30,640 bases of DNA from CAZGOM01 sp964542875 (GTDB taxonomy: Bacteria; Planctomycetota; Phycisphaerae; Phycisphaerales; Phycisphaeraceae). Position 1 is the stretch's first letter, and each line of letters starts with the position of its first letter. Of the stretch, positions 16,775 to 25,180 are shown one piece after another. A model generated the notes under the pieces. It made no database searches, was not told where the DNA came from, and saw only the letters and a program-made list of their open reading frames with translations. A program made the translations under genes and the position numbers. The stretch lies in the NCBI GenBank assembly GCA_964542875.1, contig CAZIWA010000063.1, positions 1 through 30,640 of the forward strand. The letters run 5' to 3'.

Positions 16775-16801
16775 CTGACCAGACCCTAGACCCCAGACCT
16801 T
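16775..16801. repeat. second copy of the CAGACCC simple repeat, overlapping the sulfatase stop
   Basis: CTGACCAGACCCTAGACCCC and the following bases match 10659-10693. The minus-strand sulfatase gene ends inside it: the last few codons and the TAG stop (16786-16788) are read from repeat sequence, which gives the C-terminal residues RSGV. Confidence 0.75.
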
Positions 16802-18240
16802 GTACCCTTCTTCAAATCAAACTCCCCCTTGTGCGCCTTCATCTCGCAATCCACCCACGCATTCGCCGCCGGGTGCCCATGCGCAGCGGCCACAAACACG
16901 GAGTCCTCCGTCTCTTTCATCCGCTCCAGCAGCCACCCATGATGCTGTTTGATCGTCTCGGTATGCCTCGGATCATCGATCAGGTTATGCAGCTCGCACG
17001 GGTCGGCGCGCAGATCAAAAAACAGCGTCGGCTTCAGCCCGCCCGCCTCCGGCCCCGCCACCACGTACTTGTACCGCTGCGACCGGAACCCGCGGTACGC
17101 CTTCCCATGGAACGCCACATTCGGCCGCAGTTCGTGCACAAACTCCAGCATCACGCCCGGCCGGTCCGGCGCCGGGTGCTCGCCAAAAATCAGCCCGGAT
17201 AAATCCTCACCCGGCAGGCCTTCAGGCACCCCCACATCCGCCAGACCAAGCAGCGTCGGAAATAAATCTTCTGTGCAGGTCGGCGTCTGGAATGTCGTCC
17301 CGTTTGGTACACCTGCGCCCGGCCCCCACACGATCAGCGGCACACCCACCGATTCTTCGTACGGGTATTGCTTCTCGCGCAGACAGTGGCTCCCGCCCAT
17401 CTCACCATGATCCGCGGTAAACACAATGATCGTCTCTTGCGCGATCCCTTCCGCTTCCAGCGTCGCCATCAGCCGTGCCACGTTGTCATCCAGATTTTCC
17501 GTCATCGCGTAATACGCACGCCGATCCGCCAGCACCTGCTCACGATCCGATTCCTTCAGCGGCGCGCTCCAACCCTTGGCGTCCGGGTCGACATACCCCG
17601 GCTCCATGAAGTTCAACGGCAGCGGAATCTCCCGGTCCTTCCACCTCGACGCATACGGCTCTGACGGCTCAAACGGCGGATGCGGCGCCTCCACCGAGAT
17701 CACCATCGCAAACGCCTTATCCTTAGGCCTCGCATGAATCCGCTTCTGCGCCAGGTCAAACACCGCATCGGTCTGAAACCCGGGCAGCTCAATCGGCCTG
17801 GGGTCATCATTAAAAAAGCACACGTTGTCTGAATAATGATTCCGGAACTCAAACCCATACCACTCGGCCCACCGCCCCTGATGGGACCTGGGCACATGCC
17901 GCTTGAAATATCCCGGCCCAAGCCCGCCATACAAATGCCACTTGCCCACATACACCGTATGCCGGCCCGCTTCGTTGAATTCATCCGCCAGCGTGTGCTC
18001 CCTGGGAGACATGCGCCACAAAATCGCCGGCACCAGCCTTGAATGGGAGCATTCGCCCGTCATCAGCGAAAACCGAAACGGCACGCACACCGGGTTGCTG
18101 CTGCACGCATGCGTAAAGCGTACGCCTTGCGTCGCCAGCCGGTCGATCTGCGGCGTTCTCACCGCCCGGTCGCCGTAGCAGCCAAGCGCGTCCCGACGAA
18201 GCTGGTCAGCCAGGATCACGATGACATTGGGGTGTTTCAT
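16786..18240 (-). CDS. type I sulfatase without signal peptide
   Basis: This 484-residue sulfatase of the alkaline-phosphatase superfamily hydrolyses sulfate esters. The formylglycine site is Cys52 in the CVPFR motif (CxPxR, 52-56). Metal and substrate residues visible are Asp12 (in ADQLRRDALGCYG), Lys100 and His102 (GKWH), His187 (APHPPF), Asp277-His278 (TADHGEMGGSH) and Lys290. Gln13 instead of a second Asp is a common variant. An anaerobic or FGE-type maturase is needed and is not in this window. The protein begins directly with the first strand, MKHPNVIVILADQ, so it should stay in the cytosol, where it could desulfate imported glycans. It is divergent from the C45-type hydrolase gene, with 93 bases between the starts. 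Its stop codon lies in a dispersed repeat. Confidence 0.95.
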   Translation of the reverse strand: MKHPNVIVILADQLRRDALGCYGDRAVRTPQIDRLATQGVRFTHACSSNPVCVPFRFSLMTGECSHSRLVPAILWRMSPREHTLADEFNEAGRHTVYVGKWHLYGGLGPGYFKRHVPRSHQGRWAEWYGFEFRNHYSDNVCFFNDDPRPIELPGFQTDAVFDLAQKRIHARPKDKAFAMVISVEAPHPPFEPSEPYASRWKDREIPLPLNFMEPGYVDPDAKGWSAPLKESDREQVLADRRAYYAMTENLDDNVARLMATLEAEGIAQETIIVFTADHGEMGGSHCLREKQYPYEESVGVPLIVWGPGAGVPNGTTFQTPTCTEDLFPTLLGLADVGVPEGLPGEDLSGLIFGEHPAPDRPGVMLEFVHELRPNVAFHGKAYRGFRSQRYKYVVAGPEAGGLKPTLFFDLRADPCELHNLIDDPRHTETIKQHHGWLLERMKETEDSVFVAAAHGHPAANAWVDCEMKAHKGEFDLKKGTRSGV

Positions 18241-18333
18241 GTCACCGAGTGTAATTCAAGAAGTCCCCCAATCAACCGACTTTTCTTACAATGGTGTATT
18301 CTCACATCAACCTTAATTGAACAGGACAGGCCC

Positions 18334-19605
18334 ATGGCAGGCGAGATCACCATCATCAACGAGAACCCGCTTCACGACGGCATCGCCGCAGGCAAAGCGC
18401 TAGGCGGGCCCGCTCTCAAAGCAGCCATCAAAAAACTCCTGGCAGGCCCGCACCTCAAAAACAACCTCGGCGCCATGAGCCGTAAATCTCTCGACGCCTA
18501 CGTCACCGCACGCCTCAACACCCCGCCCGACGCCACCAAATTCCCCGAGCTCACCGAGCTCTACCCCGACCGCGTTGAGTTCATCACCGGCTTGGCCCAG
18601 GGTGCGGGCGTCACCGTCACCGAGGCCGCCGTGTACCACTACGTGAAGTACAAAACCGAAATCGACGCCTGGTACTGGTCTCTCCAGGTCACCGGCACCG
18701 GCGCCCCTTCCTTCAACGATCAATCGCACTGCTCCGCCATCCTCATGCGCGGCCCGGACGGCGTCATCGGCGCCCACAGCGCAGAGTCCGGCCCGCCCCC
18801 GGCGCCCAAGGGCTACAAAGCCAAACCCGCCCGCCCCTACAAGGGCATCAAAGTGCTCAAGCCCATCACGCCGGACATCACCCTCATCAAGCCCCGCACC
18901 GGCTACATCACCAGTTGGGGCGTCACCAACGAAAAGGGCGTCGGCTGCGCCGCCGGTGTCTCCTGCAGCATCTTCCTTGACGATCCCATTGAAGACACCT
19001 GGCCCGTCAATAACCCCAATCTCCTCCGCTGGGCCACCGATATCAAGCACTTCATCGAGCTTTACACCCGCTACACCAAACACGTCTGGGGCCGGGCGTC
19101 CCAGGTCTGGGCGGATACTTCCGGCAACGGCTGCATCGTTGAAAAATCCTTCCGTCGCATCGGCGTCCGCTGGATTGGTAACGCCCCCGTCGTCTGGGGC
19201 ACAGAAGGCCACTTCCAGTCAGACGAAATGTCCGCCTTCGCCCGCGAACGCCGTCTGGAATACCTCGCCCGCATGGGCAAGCACTTAGGCTGCGAAGACA
19301 TGCAGTACTACACCGACTGCGCCGTCCGCTTCACCCACATCGGCGAGCTCTGCCACATGCCCTGGGGCCACAACGAAGAACACATGCGCCGCGTCCTCTG
19401 CAACACCGACACTTTCCCCCGCGGCATCAATCGCGTCGGCGGCCCTGACACCGACCCCTACGACACCTCCATCACCATGGTCCAGACCATGACCCAGTAC
19501 ACCAAGAACCGCGCGCACTCGCGCTCCTGGATCCCCTACAAAAAGTTCGTCCACGAAGTGCCCGAGCACGTCGTTCAATTCCCGCCCCGCCCAGGCGCCA
19601 TCTGA
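18334..19605 (+). CDS. C45-type autoproteolytic acyltransferase/hydrolase-like protein
   Basis: This 423-residue protein resembles the peptidase C45 (acyl-CoA:6-aminopenicillanate acyltransferase) group of Ntn hydrolases. These cleave themselves before a Cys that then becomes the N-terminal nucleophile for amide hydrolysis or acyl transfer. The hallmark helix region is at about 73-110 (ELYPDRVEFITGLAQGAGVT, then TEAAVYHYVKYKTE). The likely nucleophile is Cys133 in DQSHCSAILMRGPDGVIGAH. Many later segments, such as GYITSWGVTNEKGVGCAAGVS, fit the Ntn fold. The ATG at 18334 is preceded by AGGA seven bases away; longer in-frame forms run into the divergent sulfatase gene. No signal peptide is visible. 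The substrate is unknown; the pairing with a sulfatase suggests an N-acylated or amide-bearing sulfated compound, which is inference. Confidence 0.75.
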   Translation: MAGEITIINENPLHDGIAAGKALGGPALKAAIKKLLAGPHLKNNLGAMSRKSLDAYVTARLNTPPDATKFPELTELYPDRVEFITGLAQGAGVTVTEAAVYHYVKYKTEIDAWYWSLQVTGTGAPSFNDQSHCSAILMRGPDGVIGAHSAESGPPPAPKGYKAKPARPYKGIKVLKPITPDITLIKPRTGYITSWGVTNEKGVGCAAGVSCSIFLDDPIEDTWPVNNPNLLRWATDIKHFIELYTRYTKHVWGRASQVWADTSGNGCIVEKSFRRIGVRWIGNAPVVWGTEGHFQSDEMSAFARERRLEYLARMGKHLGCEDMQYYTDCAVRFTHIGELCHMPWGHNEEHMRRVLCNTDTFPRGINRVGGPDTDPYDTSITMVQTMTQYTKNRAHSRSWIPYKKFVHEVPEHVVQFPPRPGAI

Positions 19606-19630
19606 TTCCGCCCAACCAGGGCAACGCATC

Positions 19631-20422
19631 TCAATGCGTCTGCGTGTGCCACGGATACACCGTCACCAGCGTATTCACCTTGCTCACGATGCCGCCGTCT
19701 CCAAGCAAGCCGTTGTTGGGCCCGCCGTGCAGCGTGTACCGGTCACGCGCCAGGGTTTCAATCCCATCGTAGTAATACGATGAGCCGGTGTGGGATGCGA
19801 TCCAACTGCTGGATGTCTCACCGATGATGATCGTCCGCCCGCCGTTGCGATCCTGCCGATAGCTGTTCCAGTCGCGCACCGGACGGGAATACGTCGGCCC
19901 CACCGTGGCGTAGAACCAGTTCCCCCCTATCGATGATGCGCCAAACTTATCGGTTCCCCAGAAGTTGTTGGCGAAATAACAGTTCCAGTAATACCTTCCC
20001 GCCGTGGGGTCCCACGGCACACCCGTGTGCGGGCCGTACGTGCTGGGACACCGAAACAGCGGTTGATGCGCCGGATACCGCGTCCGGTTCACATCCGTCG
20101 ATGTCGCCGTCTCCGTGAGGTTGCCCCACAGAATGTTGTCGTCGCTCACCGTGTATTTCAAAATCGCTTCATGCCAGAGCCTGCGCTGGGGAAAGCTGTT
20201 CTGTGTGTTGTAGATAATCGGCGGCGCCTCTTTGTTATCCGTCGTATACCCCACCCAACCCACATACATCGACCTCAAATTCGCCTGACACTGGATCTTG
20301 CGCGCAGCCTCACGCGACTTGCTCAACTGCGGCACCACCAGCGCCACCAGCACCGCAATAATCGCAATCGTCGCCAGCAGTTCAATCAACGTGAACCCGC
20401 CTCGGAAGTTTTTATTTAGCAT
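19631..20422 (-). CDS. prepilin-type N-terminal cleavage/methylation protein (pseudopilin)
   Basis: This 263-residue pseudopilin-like protein starts at the ATG at 20422. The leader MLNKNFRGG is followed by FTLIELL, with the cleavage Gly at 9, Phe at +1 and Glu at +5, and then one long hydrophobic helix (ATIAIIAVLVALVVPQL). This is the type IV pilin/type II secretion signature, processed by a prepilin peptidase. The mature part is rich in Tyr, Trp, Asn and Gly, and ends with HGGPNNGLLGDGG, a form of the H-x9-DG motif found in the large DUF1559-like families of planctomycetes and relatives. Such proteins are present in many copies and their roles are poorly known. It is convergent with the C45-type gene (25 bases between stops). 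A longer start at 20497 is less likely. Confidence 0.92.
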   Translation of the reverse strand: MLNKNFRGGFTLIELLATIAIIAVLVALVVPQLSKSREAARKIQCQANLRSMYVGWVGYTTDNKEAPPIIYNTQNSFPQRRLWHEAILKYTVSDDNILWGNLTETATSTDVNRTRYPAHQPLFRCPSTYGPHTGVPWDPTAGRYYWNCYFANNFWGTDKFGASSIGGNWFYATVGPTYSRPVRDWNSYRQDRNGGRTIIIGETSSSWIASHTGSSYYYDGIETLARDRYTLHGGPNNGLLGDGGIVSKVNTLVTVYPWHTQTH

Positions 20423-20484
20423 GACGAAACCTATAACTAAAAATGAAGTCCTGAAAGCATAAACCCCCGCCCCCCCGTCCGCAA

Positions 20485-20515
20485 TGCTCAAATGCACACT
20501 TGCTCAAATGCACAC
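20485..20515. promoter_or_regulatory. tandem 15-base direct repeat upstream of the pseudopilin gene
   Basis: TGCTCAAATGCACAC occurs perfectly at 20485-20499 and at 20501-20515, a period of 16 bases. It lies 63 bases upstream of the pseudopilin start and downstream of the MFS stop. It could be a paired binding site for a regulator of the pseudopilin gene, or a chance small duplication. Confidence 0.4.
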
Positions 20516-20563
20516 ACCCACGGCAATTGATATAGATGACGTCCCCAAGGCTGCCGTCTACCC

Positions 20564-21991
20564 TCAAGGCCGCTGCAGCCGTAATGTCTTCAGCAGCGTC
20601 GTCATCAGTTCATTGGCCACTTGTACCCGCGACATCACAGGCCGCGCCTCCGGCAACGCGCTCACCAGCCACGCGCCGATCAAATGCCCCACCCCGCACA
20701 CCAGGAAGTACGCCTCGTAGTGCACCGGCCCGATCAGATCCGCCATCTTGTACTTCAGCCACTCCAATAGTGCGCCGCCAAACAGCGATCCGAAAAACCA
20801 CCCGCTGCCCCAGATGAGCGTGAACGCCGCGATGTACACCGACGTCAGCCGCTTGTCCGAGTACGACACCATCATGTAATTCTGCCCGATCATCACGCCC
20901 GTGCCGACCAATCCATAAGACCCGCCAAACCCCAGCACGATGTAAACCCATAGGCCTGTCTGCGTCCCCGTCGCCAGGATCAAAAGCAAAATACCCAGCC
21001 CCATCTGCCCGGCCAGCAGCGCGTTTCGCCCTCCCACCTTGTCGGTTAAGGCGCCCCACGCCGGCAGAAACAGCATGCCCAGGCACACCATCACCGCCGA
21101 CAGCGTCTGAAACTCCGTCAGCGTCCACCCCATCGTCCGAGTGAAGTACGGAAAAATAAACGCGCCTGACATCCCCGTCACAATCGCCAGAAAGAAAAAC
21201 TGCCGCATGAAAAACCGGAACTTCGCATCCACGAACGGCGGAATCATCGGCGCCACCACCGCCACCATCACCCAAGACCACACCCCGCCGATCTTCTCTT
21301 CTTTCTCCGCCTCCGCCGGCGTCCCTTCCCCCGCCGCCTCGATCTCTTTCTGCTCCGCCGGCCCCACCGCCGCATCCGTCTTCATCATCCGGAACGCCAC
21401 CACGCTGCACGCGATCTGAAACAGGCATGTCACCCCAAGCGCGATCAGCACCAGCTTGTTGAACAACCCCGGCACCGCTTTGTCGTCGTTGTACTCCACC
21501 AGAAACGTCGCAAAGATGCCCAGCAGCGTGCCCGGAATGAATTGGCACATCAGCAGTCGCGACGAATGCTTCCCCAGTTCGCTCTCGGGGATCAGCCGCT
21601 TGATGATCGATTGCAGCGCATTGTTCGAGAGATACGGGCAAATCATGTAGAACACGAAAATCGTCGAAAATGCCATCGTCAGCACGCTCTTGTCCTGCGT
21701 GAACAGCGGCAGCAGCACAAACATGATCCCCAGGAAAATCCGGATCAGCGGCATCACGATCACCGCCCAGAACTCCAGCCCATATCGGCTGATCAGCGAT
21801 GCCGTCACCATATTCACGATCGCCGGGAAGATCTGCCCCAGGCCGATCACCAGGCCAAACTGCTCCATCGTCAGCCCGGCGCGCAGCGGAACCTCATACG
21901 AAACAAGATTCCCCGCCAGCACGCACAGGGCAAGCCCAATGTACGTGTAGATGAAATACAGCCGACGTATCTGAACAGGATTGCCCGACAC
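20564..21991 (-). CDS. major facilitator superfamily transporter
   Basis: This 475-residue MFS permease has about twelve hydrophobic segments in two six-helix halves. They are joined by a charged cytosolic loop at about 208-240 (AEQKEIEAAGEGTPAEAEKEE). The loop between helices 2 and 3 of the C-terminal half carries LTDKVGGRNALL, a form of the MFS signature. Substrate specificity cannot be read, but as the last gene after two SMP-30 proteins and an acetylxylan-esterase-like enzyme it probably imports the sugar or oligosaccharide of that operon. The start is a GTG at 21991, with GAGG shortly upstream and 68 bases after the preceding stop. Confidence 0.93.
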   Translation of the reverse strand: MSGNPVQIRRLYFIYTYIGLALCVLAGNLVSYEVPLRAGLTMEQFGLVIGLGQIFPAIVNMVTASLISRYGLEFWAVIVMPLIRIFLGIMFVLLPLFTQDKSVLTMAFSTIFVFYMICPYLSNNALQSIIKRLIPESELGKHSSRLLMCQFIPGTLLGIFATFLVEYNDDKAVPGLFNKLVLIALGVTCLFQIACSVVAFRMMKTDAAVGPAEQKEIEAAGEGTPAEAEKEEKIGGVWSWVMVAVVAPMIPPFVDAKFRFFMRQFFFLAIVTGMSGAFIFPYFTRTMGWTLTEFQTLSAVMVCLGMLFLPAWGALTDKVGGRNALLAGQMGLGILLLILATGTQTGLWVYIVLGFGGSYGLVGTGVMIGQNYMMVSYSDKRLTSVYIAAFTLIWGSGWFFGSLFGGALLEWLKYKMADLIGPVHYEAYFLVCGVGHLIGAWLVSALPEARPVMSRVQVANELMTTLLKTLRLQRP

Positions 21992-22059
21992 CTTGCGCCT
22001 CGACTCGCTCAGGAACCAAAGCGGACCATGGTATCCGTTTTAGCCTTTAGGGACGGGAT

Positions 22060-22914
22060 TCACAGTCCCACGCGGGAATAAAACTCCGGCAATCCCCTCG
22101 CCGCGCCCTTCACCCGAAACACCCCGCCGGCCTGTGCGCCGTTCTCCTCCGGCTTCTCGCCCCCCGCGCTCGTGATGTAAAGATCCGCCAGTCCATCCCC
22201 GCCAAACGCCACATTCGTCACCAGCTTCACAGGCAGTTGGATTCTCTTTTCCTCTGTCCCATCCGCCCGATACACCACCACTTGACGCCCATCCCACCGG
22301 GCGGAATAAACCAGCCCGTCGGCATCCACCGCCAAGCCATCAGGAAAGCCATCCTCCGCACGCGTCTCCATAAACACCCGCTCATTGGAAAGCGCGCCCG
22401 TCGGACGGTGGTAATCAAACACCCGGATCTTCCGGTTCAGCGCATCGCTGGAGTAAAGCTTCGTCAGGTCCGGCGAAAATGCCAGCCCAGCCGAAACCTT
22501 CATCCCATCAATGATCTGCGTCAGCCGGCCATCGGTATCCAGCCGGTAAAGCCGATCGGACTTGGTCGCCATCGATCCGCAAAACACCCGGCCCTCAGCA
22601 TCGGCGATCACATCGCTGAACATCCCCTCCGTCAGTTCCGGCAGGTAGTCCACTATGGTTTTCACCGCGTGCCCGGCGCGCCACACCACGATGTTCCCCT
22701 TCTCCCGAAACAGGAGAAGCGATCCATCGACCTGAAAAGAAAATCCACCGACCTTCGCCCCCTCATACACCGTCTCATGCCCGCCGGTCTCCGGGTCGTA
22801 CCGGTAGATCTTCCCGCCTTGGTTGTCCGTCCAGTAAAACCGCCGCTCTCGGGCATGCCACAGAGGACACCCGATCACCAGACACTTGGTGCCGACAATC
22901 AATTCCGGGGTCAT
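22060..22914 (-). CDS. SMP-30/gluconolactonase-like protein B with a degraded metal site
   Basis: This 284-residue six-bladed SMP-30/LRE propeller is colinear with copy A for most of its length. In SMP-30 enzymes a divalent metal is held by Glu18, Asn154 and Asp204 (human numbering), with Asn103 next to the substrate. Copy A has Glu15, Asn142, Asp192 and Asn100. In this copy the same positions are Gly15, Ala142, Asp192 and Ser100, so only the Asp remains, although the fold-forming residues (WTD, DGSLLLFR, AEGRVFCG, FPDGLAVD) are kept. It is therefore probably not a normal lactonase; a binding, regulatory or altered activity is possible. The ATG at 22914 has AAAGGCGG upstream and lies 13 bases after the stop of copy A. 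Confidence 0.93.
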   Translation of the reverse strand: MTPELIVGTKCLVIGCPLWHARERRFYWTDNQGGKIYRYDPETGGHETVYEGAKVGGFSFQVDGSLLLFREKGNIVVWRAGHAVKTIVDYLPELTEGMFSDVIADAEGRVFCGSMATKSDRLYRLDTDGRLTQIIDGMKVSAGLAFSPDLTKLYSSDALNRKIRVFDYHRPTGALSNERVFMETRAEDGFPDGLAVDADGLVYSARWDGRQVVVYRADGTEEKRIQLPVKLVTNVAFGGDGLADLYITSAGGEKPEENGAQAGGVFRVKGAARGLPEFYSRVGL

Positions 22915-22927
22915 GCGACCGCCTTTT

Positions 22928-23791
22928 TTAAATTCCAATGCGTGAATAAAACTCCGGCAATCCCTTGGGCCCGCCTGCCGCGCCCTTGATCCTAAACAGC
23001 CCCCCCGCCTCCGCGCCGTTCTCTGCGGGCTTGTCCCCGCCTGCGGACGTGAAGTACAAGTCAGCCAGGTCATCACCGCCAAACGCCAGCGAAGAGACTT
23101 TCTTCACCGCCAGCTTGATGCGCCGGTCTTCGCTGCCGTCAGCCTTGTACACCACGACTCCAAATCCATCCCACCTTGCGCTGTACACCACGCCCTGGGT
23201 ATCGATGGTCATGCCGTCGGGGTAACCGTCTTCGGGCTTGCCTTCCACAAACTGCCGTTGATTCGTCAGCGCCCCCGTCGCCCGGTTGTAGTCAAACAGC
23301 CAAACTTTTCTCGGGCCGGAGTCCGTGAAATACATCTTCGTCAGGTCGCTTGTGAAGGCCATGCCGTTGGCGCAGCCAAGGCCATCCAGCAGTTGCGTCA
23401 GCTTGCCGTTGGTGTCCAGCCGGTAAAGCCGGCCTGGCTTGGGCCCCAGCGTCCCGCAGAACACGCGTCCTTCCGGGTCTGCACGCACATCGTTGAACCG
23501 GCCTTCGGCCTCGGCGGGCAGGTAATCCACCACGGTGTCGCGCACCTTGCCGTCGCGCCAGGTGACGATGTTGCCTTTATCGCGAAACAGCAGCAGCGAG
23601 CCATCCGCCTGGAAGGTGAAGCCCCCCACGCGCCAGCCTTCGTAGATCTGCTCATGCTTGCCCGTCGCAGGGTCAAACCGGAACATCCGTCCCGTTTCGA
23701 TATCCGTCCAATAAAGCTTGCGTTCTTTGGGGTGCCAAAGTGGGCCTTCACCACAGACGCACTTGTAGTTCGCAATCAATTCAACAGTCAT
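22928..23791 (-). CDS. SMP-30/gluconolactonase family protein A (intact active site)
   Basis: This 287-residue six-bladed propeller belongs to the SMP-30/gluconolaconase/LRE-like family, which opens sugar lactones to aldonic acids with a divalent metal. All expected residues are present: Glu15 (CGEGPLWH), Asn100 (GRFNDVRADPEGR), Asn142 (GCANGMAFTSD) and Asp192 (YPDGMTID). The pair TD (156-157) also fits. No signal peptide is visible, so it is cytosolic. The ATG at 23791 has GGGAG seven bases upstream. It follows the acetylxylan-esterase-like gene by 58 bases and is followed 13 bases later by its paralogue B. The context points to oxidation of a sugar to a lactone followed by hydrolysis. The aldose dehydrogenase that would make the lactone is not in this operon. 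Confidence 0.95.
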   Translation of the reverse strand: MTVELIANYKCVCGEGPLWHPKERKLYWTDIETGRMFRFDPATGKHEQIYEGWRVGGFTFQADGSLLLFRDKGNIVTWRDGKVRDTVVDYLPAEAEGRFNDVRADPEGRVFCGTLGPKPGRLYRLDTNGKLTQLLDGLGCANGMAFTSDLTKMYFTDSGPRKVWLFDYNRATGALTNQRQFVEGKPEDGYPDGMTIDTQGVVYSARWDGFGVVVYKADGSEDRRIKLAVKKVSSLAFGGDDLADLYFTSAGGDKPAENGAEAGGLFRIKGAAGGPKGLPEFYSRIGI

Positions 23792-23849
23792 GGAAACTCC
23801 CGTTTCTTCAATCTTCTTTTACTGGTTAACGCAAGCCTGCGGCCGCTTC

Positions 23850-24809
23850 TCACAGCCCCAGCATGAACTGCAGCGTCTTATCCGTAAACCCGGGCAGCGC
23901 TTCGTGCCCAAAGTCCGGGTAAATCACCGTGCTCTTCTTGCTCTTGATCTTGTTGTACGCCGCATACTGCGTGCTAGGCGGGCAAATGGTGTCCATCAAC
24001 CCCACACCCATCAACACCTCCGCCTTGATCCTCGGCGCAAGGAACTGGATATCGATGTACCCCAGCTTCGTAAACACTTCCTCTTCCCGCTCATGAAGCG
24101 GATCAAAATGCCGGAAATACGTCTGCAGCTCTTCATACGCCGCCTTGGCCTGGTCCATCTCCCACACGCGCTTGTAGTCCGACAGGAAGGGGAACACCGG
24201 CGCCGCACGCTTGATCCTTGGCTCCAGCGCCGCACACGCGATCGTCAGCGCCCCGCCTTGCGACCCGCCAAAGCAGCCCACGCGCTTGGCATCCACTTCC
24301 GGCATGTTCATGGCGATGCCCGCAAGCTGTGCCGTATCCAGGAAGATATCCCGGAACAGCAGCCCATCGGGGTTGCCATCCAGCCCGCGGATGATGTGTC
24401 CTCGGAGCGTATTGCCCACCACGCCGCCGGTGTCCTGGCTCTTGCCGCCTTGGCCCCGGCAGTCCAGTGAAAACACGGAGAACCCAAGCGCCGCGTAGGC
24501 CGCCTTGTCATGCCAATCGCCTGATGAGCCCGAGTAACCGTGAAACTGCACCACCGCCGGGTGCTTGCCCGAGGCATTCTTGGGCCGCAGGTACTTGGCA
24601 TGCACGCGCGCGCCCTTCACACCCGTGAAGTAAAGATGAAAGCACTCGGCGAAAGGCAACTGATAATCCGCCTTCACCAGCTCGATCTTCGCATCCGTAT
24701 CCGCCAGTTCCTTCAGCGCCCGCTTCCAGTACGCATCATGATCCTTGGGCTTGGGATTCCGGCCTTCGTACGCAAGCAGTTTTTCCATCGGCATGTCGAC
24801 TAGTGGCAT
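23850..24809 (-). CDS. acetylxylan esterase/cephalosporin-C deacetylase-like esterase
   Basis: This 319-residue alpha/beta hydrolase belongs to the AXE1 (carbohydrate esterase 7-like) family, which removes acetyl groups from sugars and short oligosaccharides. The triad is visible as Ser183 in GGSQGGA, Asp273 in GLMDTICPP and His302 in FGHEALPG. The oxyanion segment HGYSGSSGDW (90-99) and the RGQGGKS motif (118-124) are typical. I chose the ATG at 24809 because AGGAG lies nine to eleven bases upstream (24820-24824) and the result has normal family length. A start at 24902 would add a hydrophobic stretch resembling a signal peptide, but it has no support. It is first in the operon leading to the two SMP-30 genes and the MFS transporter. 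Confidence 0.94.
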   Translation of the reverse strand: MPLVDMPMEKLLAYEGRNPKPKDHDAYWKRALKELADTDAKIELVKADYQLPFAECFHLYFTGVKGARVHAKYLRPKNASGKHPAVVQFHGYSGSSGDWHDKAAYAALGFSVFSLDCRGQGGKSQDTGGVVGNTLRGHIIRGLDGNPDGLLFRDIFLDTAQLAGIAMNMPEVDAKRVGCFGGSQGGALTIACAALEPRIKRAAPVFPFLSDYKRVWEMDQAKAAYEELQTYFRHFDPLHEREEEVFTKLGYIDIQFLAPRIKAEVLMGVGLMDTICPPSTQYAAYNKIKSKKSTVIYPDFGHEALPGFTDKTLQFMLGL

Positions 24810-25156
24810 CGCAAAGTCTCCTGGCGGATTGTTGGATTCAGTCGCAAAGTGATAACAAAGATTCCCGGCCAAAGCGAGAACCACCAGGCACTTAACCGCC
24901 ATCCGACATCAAATCCCGGCTTTGCATATCCCCACGGGCTCTCCGCAACCCCCGGATTCCACAATCCCCAATCTTTGGCTGCATGCGTCGGGATCGGGAA
25001 CGCCGGCGTCCCGCCCGCTTCCAATCATCCACCTTCACCGGCAAAAGCGACTCTTCAGTCGCCCATCTCCCTGAATCTGCTCTCCCCGCGGAATCTGTCA
25101 TCCACCCCCATTCTTTCCCGCCCAAACCATCGATTTTACTCATCCAAACCGCATGG
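24810..25156. other. gene-free region with two short palindromes
   Basis: This spacer between the esterase start and the tRNA promoter has no credible gene. It holds GGGAACGCCGGCGTCCC (24996-25012), whose core ACGCCGGCGT is a perfect palindrome, and the hairpin GCGACT-CTTC-AGTCGC (25047-25062). Both look like dispersed intergenic words. The esterase promoter must lie near 24830-24900, but I could not place it. Confidence 0.5.
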
Positions 25157-25162
25157 TATAAT
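25134..25162 (+). promoter_or_regulatory. sigma70-type promoter for tRNA-Tyr
   Basis: A perfect TATAAT lies at 25157-25162, preceded by a TGG extension. TTTTAC at 25134-25139 gives a moderate -35 with 17-base spacing. Transcription would begin about 12 bases ahead of the tRNA at 25181. Confidence 0.75.
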
Positions 25163-25180
25163 CTCCGCCTCAAACATCTA

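Noticed and set aside
24810..24902. N-terminal extension of the acetylxylan-esterase-like gene resembling a signal peptide
   Set aside because: AGGAG upstream of the ATG at 24809 and normal family length favour the shorter cytosolic form.
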